From contig PWND01000062.1 in assembly GCA_003557965.1 (NCBI GenBank), forward strand, positions 1-38,979: a stretch of DNA of 38,979 bases, in the 5' to 3' direction. Source of the stretch: Bacteroidales bacterium. Lineage in GTDB: Bacteria; Bacteroidota; Bacteroidia; Bacteroidales; UBA7960. A model generated the notes under the pieces. The model worked only from the letters and a program-made list of their open reading frames with translations, made no database searches and was not told the origin of the DNA. A program made the position numbers and the translations under genes. Positions within the stretch are counted from its first letter, which is position 1. The number at the start of each line of letters is the position of its first letter. This document shows, piece by piece, positions 30,803 through 38,979 of the stretch.

Positions 30803-31342
30803 ATGAACTTTTATAAACTTGCACAAAATCGTCAAAGCACCAGGAAGTATTTACCAGATCCTGTTGAAAAGGAAAAAATTATCCAAATTATTGAAAGCTG
30901 CCGGCTTGCTCCATCAGCGTGTAACTCTCAACCATGGAAGTTTATAGTAGTTGACGATCCTGAAATAAAAAATAAAATATCAGATTCATCCTACGGGAAA
31001 ATTCTCAGGTTTAACCGCTTTGCCAGAGAATGCCCGGTTATGGTAGCTTTGATTATCGAACCTCCCAAAATGCTGGCAAAAATTGGAGGAGCTGTAAAAG
31101 ACAAGGATTTCTACCTTATGGATATTGGCATTGTAGCATCTTATTTTTGCCTGCAGGCTGCAGAGCTGGGGCTTGGCACATGTATGCTGGGCTGGTTTGA
31201 CGAACCAAAAGTAAAAACGATACTGGATGTTCCTAAAAATAAGAGAGTTGCTCTATTATTCACCCTGGGCTACGAAGCCGGGAAGCACAGAAAAAAAATA
31301 AGAAAATCAATTGACCGGATTTGCTCATTTAATAAGTATTAA
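30803..31342 (+). CDS. Nitroreductase family protein
   Basis: 179 aa; RQSTRKYLPDPVEKEKIIQIIESCRLAPSACNSQPWKFIVV and C-terminal ALLFTLGYEA. Confidence 0.9.
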   Translation: MNFYKLAQNRQSTRKYLPDPVEKEKIIQIIESCRLAPSACNSQPWKFIVVDDPEIKNKISDSSYGKILRFNRFARECPVMVALIIEPPKMLAKIGGAVKDKDFYLMDIGIVASYFCLQAAELGLGTCMLGWFDEPKVKTILDVPKNKRVALLFTLGYEAGKHRKKIRKSIDRICSFNKY

Positions 31343-31514
31343 ATGTCGCATTTTGAAATTAATAAAAGAGAATAAAGCAATATTGCAATTTTTTCACAAG
31401 GCAGGTTTTTATATCTTTGAACTATATCGAACTGATTTCATTATTTATAATAATATTAATTAAGTTATTTTTTTAAGAACCAATCAGGCTAAATATTAAC
31501 TAAAAGTTTAAAAC

Positions 31515-33551
31515 ATGAAAAAACTATTATTAACATTAACATTTTTATTTATTGTACTTATGCTTACATCATGCAAAGAAACTGAAAAAATGGGCATTAT
31601 TCCTTCAAGCGTAATAGAGGGAACTATCACTGAATTGGCAGAAATTCATGGTGATGATTTATTGCCTGAAATAGAAAGAGGCGTATCACAAGTTGCTGCT
31701 TTGTGGAAGTCTTCGGATGGCAGCACCGATGATTTTGTGCAGTTTTGCAAAGAACATTACGTTGGATGTGCTGAAGAAAAAAAGGTTTTGTTTACTAAGT
31801 TGTCAGATAATTATGAGGCAATTTGGGGCTTTTCCAACAGGATGAGCCTTGAGTTGATGAAACCACTGCATCTTGACATTGGGCCTGTTCTTCCGGTGGA
31901 TATGATGTTTGGAAGCTACTCTCCATTAGCGCATTTTTACGATGACTTTTTTAGCAATAAAATTGCATTTTTAACTATTCTGAACTTTCCTTTTTATTCT
32001 CTTGAAGAAAAAGCTGAATTATGCAAAGATTGGGATAGGCTTGACTGGGCTTATGCAAGGATGGGTGATATTTTTACATCGCGTGTGCCAGGTGAAATTA
32101 ATCAAAAATCATCAAGTATTTCCACGGAGTCTGATGCATATATATCAGAGTATAATATTATAATGGGGAATCTGCTTAACGACAAAGGCGAAAAGCTGTT
32201 CCCTGAAAACCTTAACCTGATAACCCACTGGGGCTTGCGTGATCAGCTAAAGGCAAATTATGCCCAGGAAGATGGCCTTGATAGGCAGGAAATGATTTAT
32301 AAAGTTATGTTAAGGATTATCAGCCAGGAAATTCCTGAAGTTGTTATTAATAATGAAGAGGTAGAATGGAATCCTTATGCTAATAAAGTTTATAAAAACG
32401 GTGAGCAGATTCAGTTTGACCCTGAGCCGGATACAAGATATCAGCACTTGCTGAATAATTTTAATATCAGACAAAAGGTAGACGTTTATTCTCCAAATTA
32501 TCCTACAGCAATTGAAAGAGCTTATAACCAGGGGCTTGAATTAACAAGGCAGGAAGTTGAAGACTTATTTACTGAGCTTGTAAGTTCTCCTTTACTAAAA
32601 GATGTAGGGCAATTAATTAGCAATAGGCTTGGACGCGATTTACAACCATTTGATATTTGGTATGATGGATTTAAAGCCCGCAGTGGAATTTCTGAGCAAA
32701 AACTTGATAATATTACAAGGCAAAAATATCCTGATGCAGTAAGTTTTGAAAAGGATATTGAAAGAATTTTGGTTGACTTAGGCTATACAGCCGCTCGTGC
32801 AAAAGAAATAGCTTCAAAAATAACTGTTGAAGCTTCGAGGGGAGCCGGCCATGCATGGGGTGCACAGATGAAATCACAAAAATCACACCTTCGCACAAGG
32901 ATTCCTGCAGATGGCATGACTTATAATGGCTATAATATTGCTATGCACGAACTAGGGCATAATGTTGAGCAGACCATCAGCATATATGATGTTGATTATT
33001 ACATGCTAAAGGGAGTTCCAAATACCGCATTTACAGAAGCACTTGCTTTTATGTTTCAAAGCCGCGACCTTGACATTCTCGGCATGCAAAGCGATGATGA
33101 AAACCTTTCTCACCTTAAAGCACTGGATGTATTCTGGGGCAGTTATGAAATAATGGGAGTATCTCTTGTTGATATGTATGTTTGGCAGTGGATGTATGAT
33201 AACCCAAATGCTTCAGCAGCAGAACTGAAAAAGCAGACAATAAAAATCGCAAAGCAAGTTTGGAATGATTATTTTGCACCTGTTTTTGGAGTAGAAGATT
33301 CCCCGATATTAGCTGTATATTCTCACATGATTAGTTATCCTCTGTACCTTGCAGCTTACCCGCTTGGCAGGTTGATTGAATTTCAACTTGAAGGCCAGTA
33401 TGAAGGCAATTGTTTTGCAAAAGAAACAGATCGTGTATTTACAACCGGAAATATTATACCTCAGCAATGGATGAAAGTTGCTGTTGGCCAATCTATTTCC
33501 AATGAACCTCTTTTTATAGCTGTAGAAGAAGCTCTAAAGCATGTAAAATAA
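31515..33551 (+). CDS. Lipoprotein zinc metallopeptidase (HEXXH, gluzincin-like)
   Basis: 678 aa; lipobox LTSCKE; MHELGHNVEQ (HEXXH) followed by FTEALAFMF, consistent with a third-ligand Glu helix. Confidence 0.7.
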   Translation: MKKLLLTLTFLFIVLMLTSCKETEKMGIIPSSVIEGTITELAEIHGDDLLPEIERGVSQVAALWKSSDGSTDDFVQFCKEHYVGCAEEKKVLFTKLSDNYEAIWGFSNRMSLELMKPLHLDIGPVLPVDMMFGSYSPLAHFYDDFFSNKIAFLTILNFPFYSLEEKAELCKDWDRLDWAYARMGDIFTSRVPGEINQKSSSISTESDAYISEYNIIMGNLLNDKGEKLFPENLNLITHWGLRDQLKANYAQEDGLDRQEMIYKVMLRIISQEIPEVVINNEEVEWNPYANKVYKNGEQIQFDPEPDTRYQHLLNNFNIRQKVDVYSPNYPTAIERAYNQGLELTRQEVEDLFTELVSSPLLKDVGQLISNRLGRDLQPFDIWYDGFKARSGISEQKLDNITRQKYPDAVSFEKDIERILVDLGYTAARAKEIASKITVEASRGAGHAWGAQMKSQKSHLRTRIPADGMTYNGYNIAMHELGHNVEQTISIYDVDYYMLKGVPNTAFTEALAFMFQSRDLDILGMQSDDENLSHLKALDVFWGSYEIMGVSLVDMYVWQWMYDNPNASAAELKKQTIKIAKQVWNDYFAPVFGVEDSPILAVYSHMISYPLYLAAYPLGRLIEFQLEGQYEGNCFAKETDRVFTTGNIIPQQWMKVAVGQSISNEPLFIAVEEALKHVK

Positions 33552-33570
33552 GAGGTGTATATTATATAAA

Positions 33571-33621
33571 AACGGGCAGCATTTATAACTAATTATTTAT
33601 GTCATAGAAATGCTGCCCGTT
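33571..33621 (-). terminator. Terminator between convergent genes (metallopeptidase and purN)
   Basis: Perfect 14-bp arms aacgggcagcattt (33571-33584) / aaatgctgcccgtt (33608-33621); minus-strand exit is T-rich (ttttatataat). Confidence 0.7.
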
Positions 33622-33638
33622 AGTATTACATGAAAAAA

Positions 33639-34217
33639 TCAAAATAATCCTTCAATCACCCTGGGGTAATGCTCGTGTTCCAGCTTTTGTACTTTTTTTG
33701 CAAGCGTTTCGGGAGTATCATTAGCAGAAACAAATAATGATGCCTGAAAAATTATTCTTCCTTTATCATATTCTTCATTAACATAATGAATGCTAATACC
33801 GCTTTTATCTTCTTTCGAATCAATAACAGCTTTATGAACATTCATGCCATACATACCCTTCCCACCAAACTTTGGCAATAACGCAGGATGTATGTTTACT
33901 ATTTTATTAGGATATTCTTGAATTAAAAAGGCAGGGACTAAAGATAAAAAGCCTGCTAACACAATAAAATCAATGTTATGCTTTTTAAAAATATCAAGTA
34001 AGTATTTGGGGTCATTCCACTTTGCTTTTTCAATATAAACAGAAGGTACATTAAGCATTTCAGCTTTTTTCAATACTTGTGCATCAGGCTTGTTGCTTAT
34101 AACAAGAGCTATTTTTATTCGGGAATGTATCCTGAAGTAATTAATAAAGTTTAGTACATTTGATCCTGTGCCGGAAGCAAGCATTGCGATATTTACCTTG
34201 TTGGAATTATTAGTCAT
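33639..34217 (-). CDS. purN: Phosphoribosylglycinamide formyltransferase
   Basis: 192 aa; AMLASGTGSNVLNFINYF, DFIVLAGFLSLVPAFLIQEYPNKIVNIHPALLPKFGGKGMYGMNVHKAV. Confidence 0.95.
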   Translation of the reverse strand: MTNNSNKVNIAMLASGTGSNVLNFINYFRIHSRIKIALVISNKPDAQVLKKAEMLNVPSVYIEKAKWNDPKYLLDIFKKHNIDFIVLAGFLSLVPAFLIQEYPNKIVNIHPALLPKFGGKGMYGMNVHKAVIDSKEDKSGISIHYVNEEYDKGRIIFQASLFVSANDTPETLAKKVQKLEHEHYPRVIEGLF

Positions 34218-34338
34218 TTTAAGCTATAGTTAATACATAATCAAGCTAATTACTTACACCTGTTAAAGTTAACAAAACAAATCCTGGTTAGCAAATAATC
34301 ATTGCAGTATTAGACTATTATAAGGTATTTTCCAACAA

Positions 34339-34381
34339 AAAAGGCTGTAAAAAGCTATTAAATAACTTTTTACAGCCTTTT
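34339..34381 (-). terminator. Terminator after the aldehyde:ferredoxin oxidoreductase gene
   Basis: Perfect 16-bp arms aaaaggctgtaaaaag (34339-34354) / ctttttacagcctttt (34366-34381); minus-strand exit has a T run (ttttttgttgg). Confidence 0.8.
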
Positions 34382-34403
34382 GGCCATTAAAAACTAAACG
34401 AGT

Positions 34404-36560
34404 TTATTGATGTTTTTCAACCAATTCAACCAGTTCGGGAAGATCCATTTTCAGCTCTTTTAATCTCTCAATAGTTGGAACTCCATTTTTCGTCCAGCCA
34501 CGACGCTTATATACAGCATCAACTAACTGTTCGTATCTGTCTTCACGATACTTTCTAAGAGCAGCCATTTTTTCTTCAACAGACTTTCCTTCAGGGGCAA
34601 AGCCAACATCTTCTTTAAGTTGCTTATCATAACGGTCTTCTCTTGATTTGTACTCTTCAACAGTAACAGGGCCGCATGCGCGATACGGTTGTGCATCGTA
34701 TTCGCGTGTTCCAAAGCCTCTGCGCAAGTTAAAAATACGTTGGAAGTTATAAACTCTTTCGCTTTGGCGAATTAGCTCTTCTTTATCAAAAGGTTGGCCT
34801 GTAACACCCTTGTAAACAGCAACATAATTGTCAACATGCTCAGGAATTTTATGTGGTTCATCGGCTTCAGCATTACTTTCAGGAACTACATCATTCCAGC
34901 AAAGCTTACATAAACCTACAAGTCCAAACCAGGTTCTGAACATTGGCATATAATGAAGAGCTTCTGCTTTATCTTCAAAAGAAGGGAGTTGGTTGTTCAC
35001 CATGTCCATAAAAATCAGCCAAGCTTCATCATGCTGTGGCCCCTTATTAGTCATTGCATAACCTCCCTGCTGTGCAAGAGATTCTTTGGAAACATACTGA
35101 GAATATTCCAGCCCTTTGTTTTCCATGGCAATATCATTAATAAAGTCAGCATCTCCCCAACCCTTTTCAATAAACATTTCTTTCATTTTGCGAACTCCTA
35201 ATCCTGCAATTTTTCCGAAACCTTCTCCTTTTGCCAACTGGTGAAGCAGCTCTAATGAATCATTGATGCTTCCAAAGTTTAATTCTAAACCACCTGTTCT
35301 TTCTTTGTTTAATATTCCTTCTTCGTAGCACTCCATAATAAATGCACATATCGTACCCCATGTTATTGTACAGATGCCGTATGTATCACAATAGAAGTTA
35401 GCTTCGATAATAGCTTCAGGGTCAAAAATTCCCATATTTGATCCCAGTCCTGCAGCGTTTTCATACTCAGGCCCGTCAACAATAACTTTTTGCCCTTTGT
35501 ATGGCCCAGTTTTTAGTTCAAAATCGTCAACACCTTTTGCACACGACATTGCACATCCTATCCAGCAGCCATCAAAAATATTTTGAGTAAAGTACTTATC
35601 TCTGAATACATTTGAGTGAATTTTTATGCCATCTTCGTGGCTTCCATATTTAAAGTTATGAGTTGGAAGCAGGTCGTAATCATTCATTACATTTACGATA
35701 TTTGCTGTTCCTTTTTTCCTCATCTGGCATTGATGGTCATCAAGTTCTCTCATTTCTCTTTGGAACCTGCGGCCTCTTTCCTGAATTGCTTCTAAATCTG
35801 CTACATTATTCAAGTTGCCTTTTACGCCTTCAATTTTTGAAACTATAGCTTTAATTTTTTTGTCACGCATAACTGTGCCAATTCCTCCGCGCCCCGCTTG
35901 CTTAAGCCTGATCTTCTTACGCTTTACATCGTAAAATGTGAAGTTAATCATACCAATTAGTGAGTGGTCTGCTCCGGCACCCGTAGATACTATACCTATG
36001 TTTTTAGCATCTTTTTCATCATCAGCAAACATCTCTGTAAGCTCTTCAGCCAAGATATGAGAATCTACTGACAAACCCGGGTCTTCAAAGATTTCAATCT
36101 TATTGTCTTTGCCATCAATATAGATGATTACATCCTTATCGGATTTTCCCTGGAGTTCAAGTGCATCATAGCCCGAAAACTTTAAAAACGGGCCGAAAAA
36201 ACCACCAACGTTTGAATCCATAATGGAGTCAGTTTGAGGTGAAATTGAAACCAGCAAAGACTTACCCGCTCCGGAGTATTGTGTAATACCTCCTACCGGG
36301 CCTGATGAGATTATTATCTCATTTTCAGGGTCGTTCCATTTTGTTTCTGGCGTGGTAGCATCCCATAGAAGCCTTAAACCATAGCCTTTTCCACCAACAA
36401 ATTTTTCTTTCATTATTGGTGGTACATCTTTTTCTTCTATCCTGTAATCTGAAACATTGATGTACAAAATCTTGTCTGTGTACCCCTTGTCAAGTGGGGT
36501 ATGCTTGTAATTAATCTCTTTTAAAATCTTTCGATTTTCTTTCATTTTTGCAATATCCAT
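34404..36560 (-). CDS. Aldehyde:ferredoxin oxidoreductase family (tungstopterin) protein
   Basis: 718 aa; FVGGKGYGLRLLWDATTPETKWNDPENEIIISSGPVGG; FGPFLKFSGYDALELQGKS; AGRGGIGTVMRDKKIKAI; [4Fe-4S] cysteines CWIGCAMSCAKG and CKLCW. Confidence 0.93.
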   Translation of the reverse strand: MDIAKMKENRKILKEINYKHTPLDKGYTDKILYINVSDYRIEEKDVPPIMKEKFVGGKGYGLRLLWDATTPETKWNDPENEIIISSGPVGGITQYSGAGKSLLVSISPQTDSIMDSNVGGFFGPFLKFSGYDALELQGKSDKDVIIYIDGKDNKIEIFEDPGLSVDSHILAEELTEMFADDEKDAKNIGIVSTGAGADHSLIGMINFTFYDVKRKKIRLKQAGRGGIGTVMRDKKIKAIVSKIEGVKGNLNNVADLEAIQERGRRFQREMRELDDHQCQMRKKGTANIVNVMNDYDLLPTHNFKYGSHEDGIKIHSNVFRDKYFTQNIFDGCWIGCAMSCAKGVDDFELKTGPYKGQKVIVDGPEYENAAGLGSNMGIFDPEAIIEANFYCDTYGICTITWGTICAFIMECYEEGILNKERTGGLELNFGSINDSLELLHQLAKGEGFGKIAGLGVRKMKEMFIEKGWGDADFINDIAMENKGLEYSQYVSKESLAQQGGYAMTNKGPQHDEAWLIFMDMVNNQLPSFEDKAEALHYMPMFRTWFGLVGLCKLCWNDVVPESNAEADEPHKIPEHVDNYVAVYKGVTGQPFDKEELIRQSERVYNFQRIFNLRRGFGTREYDAQPYRACGPVTVEEYKSREDRYDKQLKEDVGFAPEGKSVEEKMAALRKYREDRYEQLVDAVYKRRGWTKNGVPTIERLKELKMDLPELVELVEKHQ

Positions 36561-36818
36561 ATAGTTGTCCTTTTATTTATTTATAAAAAAATTGTTTTTT
36601 AAAATTGTGTCGCAAAGCTACGAAATTTAAAAATTCTTAAGCTTATTAAACAAAAAAAAATCTTATAACTAACTTATTTTAACAAATTTAGTGATTAACA
36701 ATGTAGCATTGAATAATTTGAATCTTGCAAATACTTTATTGCCAATAATTAGTTTGTTTATAAAATCTTTAACTTTACACTATCAAAAAATTAAACCTGG
36801 CCTTTAAAAAATCAATTT

Positions 36819-37628
36819 ATGACACGTCGAACCATCTTTTCAGTATTATTTATTATTTCCTTTTTGGTTGTTTTAGTTTCCTGTAAAGAAGAAAAACTTT
36901 CCGATATCAATATCGAACAACGTCAAAGCCCCGCTGCATGGCATATTCTAAATCCCAGAATGGGGACAATTGGACTAATTGAGGATGGGTTGATTAACGT
37001 GTATTATCTAAATGACCAAAGGATATGGATATTAGATAAAGTCTCCTCTTTTATTATACCTGAAAATAACAAAGGCATTATTGGGCTTGGTTTTGGATAT
37101 ATAGGTGTTATAAGAGGAGATATAATGGAGTTTTTCTACTTGGATGCTCGCAACTTATGGGCAAAAGATGAAGATATGGTTTTTGTGATGCCGCAAAATT
37201 TTGACAGAATATTTGTAAATAAATTGCCGTGGGAAGTTGGTGTTATTGGAATTGAGACGCAGGGTGTTGTAGAGTTTTATTATCTTGATGAAAGAAAAAA
37301 AAGATGGCAAAAGGATGAAACTGCTGTTTTTGTATTGCCTGAATGGATAGATGATTATATTCCCATAGGTTCTATGAATATTGCTGTTATATCAAACAAT
37401 AGTATGGGATTTTATTACTTATCAGAAGAAGGAAAGTGGAAGTTTCTTGATGATTTTTTCCTAAAACTGCCTGAAGAGTATGATGCACTAATTCCTTATG
37501 AGCAAAATGTAATCGGAGTTTTAAATGATGGTGTTATAAGGTTTCATGAAGTTGAGTTCTATGACAGTTTGTGGATAATTGACGAGACAATGAATTTTAG
37601 GCTTCCTCAAAGCATGCTGAAAAACTAA
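36819..37628 (+). CDS. Lipoprotein with five degenerate ~40-48-aa repeats, function unknown
   Basis: 269 aa; lipobox LVSCKE; recurring pattern [IV]G[VL]I..G.[IVM].F[YF]YL......W..D....F.[LMI]P. Confidence 0.8.
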   Translation: MTRRTIFSVLFIISFLVVLVSCKEEKLSDINIEQRQSPAAWHILNPRMGTIGLIEDGLINVYYLNDQRIWILDKVSSFIIPENNKGIIGLGFGYIGVIRGDIMEFFYLDARNLWAKDEDMVFVMPQNFDRIFVNKLPWEVGVIGIETQGVVEFYYLDERKKRWQKDETAVFVLPEWIDDYIPIGSMNIAVISNNSMGFYYLSEEGKWKFLDDFFLKLPEEYDALIPYEQNVIGVLNDGVIRFHEVEFYDSLWIIDETMNFRLPQSMLKN

Positions 37629-37638
37629 CGAAAGGTTT

Positions 37639-38979
37639 TTATCTGTCAAGTATTACAAATTCTGTACGGCGGTTTTTTGCCCGGCCCTCCTCTGTTTCAT
37701 TAGTTGCAATAGGCTTACTTTGTCCAAATCCTTTATACTGAAGACGATGAGGGCTAATGCCATTATCTAAAAGAAAGTCATAAACGGATCTTGCCCTGTT
37801 GTCACTTAGAGTTTTATTATATTGTTTGCCTCCAATGTTATCGGTATGTCCTCTTATCTCAAGCTTAACATCAGGATGGTCTGTTAAGAATTCCACAACG
37901 GTGTATAGCACTATTTTTGATTCATTTCTTAAGTTATATTTATCATAATCAAAAAATATATCCTGAATTTCATAAGTTTTGCCAACTTCTACAGGTATAA
38001 GGTCAATATCAACCCTTGCAGGTGTATGAAGTAATGTATCCTCCTTGGTTAGCAGCCTTGAAGTGTAGGCATGGTCTTCTTTTTTTAATGTTAGCAGGAA
38101 GTCACTTTTAAAAAGTTCAGCAACAGCATATTGCCCGGTAATTGAGTCAATGTCAATATTTCTTATTTCCATTGTTTCCAGGTTTCTTAATTGCAGTAAT
38201 GCATCTACAGGCCCGTCTTCGCTATCGCTTTGCACTTCACCAGTAATAAACAATACTTTTTCCGGCCTTGCTTGTTCATATAGCTCAAAAGAGTATATAT
38301 TCCATTCTCCAGTTTCTTTAAATCGTGTTGAGGCAAAAAAAGCTGTTGATCCATCAGTGCTCACAACGATTCCTGTTTCATCGGCTGCTGTATTTATTGG
38401 ATAGCCGAGATTTACAGGTTGTTGCCAGTTGCCATTGTCATCCATCCTTGAGAAAAACAAATCGTATCCACCGAAGCCTAAATGCCCGTCGCTGCTAAAA
38501 TAGAGTGTGCGCCCGTCTAAATGCATATAAGGGCTTCTCTCATTAAATTCCGTGTTTATAGGATGCCCTAAAGGTTTTGCCGGCATCCAGTTTCCCTCAG
38601 AATCTTTTTCTGATACAAAGATATCATAACGGCCTTTGCGGTTTGACACGAAAAACAAAGTTTGTCCGTCAGGGCTTATTGAGGGCTGAGATTCCCATGC
38701 ATCATGAGAGTTAACATTACTGCAAAGTCTTCGGTTGTTTTTCCATGCGCCATTTATGAATTCTGCAACATGAATATTACAGTTGTAGTAATTTTTTTCA
38801 AACTCGCATGCAGTATAATACAAAGTACGATTGTCGTAAGTAAGGGAAGGGCTGCCTTCATGATATTGCTGGTTAAATGGCTGAGGCAAAGGGTTTCCGC
38901 TATCAAACTTGTTTTTCTCTAAACGATAGCTTGCCATGAACTTTTCCTTATAGTTTATTTGGGTATCCCATGCAAAGAA
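37639..38979 (-). CDS. OmpA-family protein with PD40/WD40-like repeats, N-terminus outside the window
   Basis: SPSISPDGQTLFFVSNRKGRYDIFVSEK and RSPYMHLDGRTLYFSSDGHLGFGGYDLFFSR repeats; C-terminal OmpA domain LEIRGHTDNIGGKQYNKTLSDNRARSVYDFLLDNGI. The frame stays open upstream of the listed Met through the window edge (FFAWDTQINYKEKF-M...). Confidence 0.9.
   Translation of the reverse strand, partial: FFAWDTQINYKEKFMASYRLEKNKFDSGNPLPQPFNQQYHEGSPSLTYDNRTLYYTACEFEKNYYNCNIHVAEFINGAWKNNRRLCSNVNSHDAWESQPSISPDGQTLFFVSNRKGRYDIFVSEKDSEGNWMPAKPLGHPINTEFNERSPYMHLDGRTLYFSSDGHLGFGGYDLFFSRMDDNGNWQQPVNLGYPINTAADETGIVVSTDGSTAFFASTRFKETGEWNIYSFELYEQARPEKVLFITGEVQSDSEDGPVDALLQLRNLETMEIRNIDIDSITGQYAVAELFKSDFLLTLKKEDHAYTSRLLTKEDTLLHTPARVDIDLIPVEVGKTYEIQDIFFDYDKYNLRNESKIVLYTVVEFLTDHPDVKLEIRGHTDNIGGKQYNKTLSDNRARSVYDFLLDNGISPHRLQYKGFGQSKPIATNETEEGRAKNRRTEFVILDR

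Noticed and set aside
1-38979. CRISPR array, prophage, transposon or defence island
   Set aside because: No direct-repeat/spacer pattern, no transposase, integrase or phage structural ORFs, and no recognisable defence-gene cluster.

Overview
The window looks like chromosome from a member of the Bacteroidota. Markers are TonB/STN receptor plus DUF4249 genes, gldH, a PorZ-type propeller with a T9SS tail, ricT, a DUF2723 protein and TAnnTTTG-type promoters. Left to right it holds: a palindrome-rich intergenic stretch; a four-gene minus-strand envelope/uptake locus; tRNA-Gln(TTG) with a terminator; a DUF2723 membrane protein; rimP-nusA-infB; pgi; a secreted GH13 alpha-amylase; a minus-strand run recO-porZ-pbp1A-gldH-ricT-holB; an MltF-like lytic transglycosylase; a LOG-family protein; a nitroreductase; an HEXXH metallopeptidase lipoprotein; purN; an aldehyde:ferredoxin oxidoreductase; a lipoprotein with five internal repeats; and an OmpA/PD40 protein cut by the window edge. 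The most unusual signal is that two otherwise well-formed genes, infB and the mltF-like gene, are each interrupted by one in-frame TAG. Homologous sequence continues in the same frame after each TAG, with no frameshift. TAG also serves as the ordinary terminal stop of at least six other ORFs here, so whole-genome TAG reassignment is unlikely. The remaining options are context-dependent readthrough or suppression, true lesions, or sequence error. No CRISPR array, transposase, phage module or recognisable defence system was seen.
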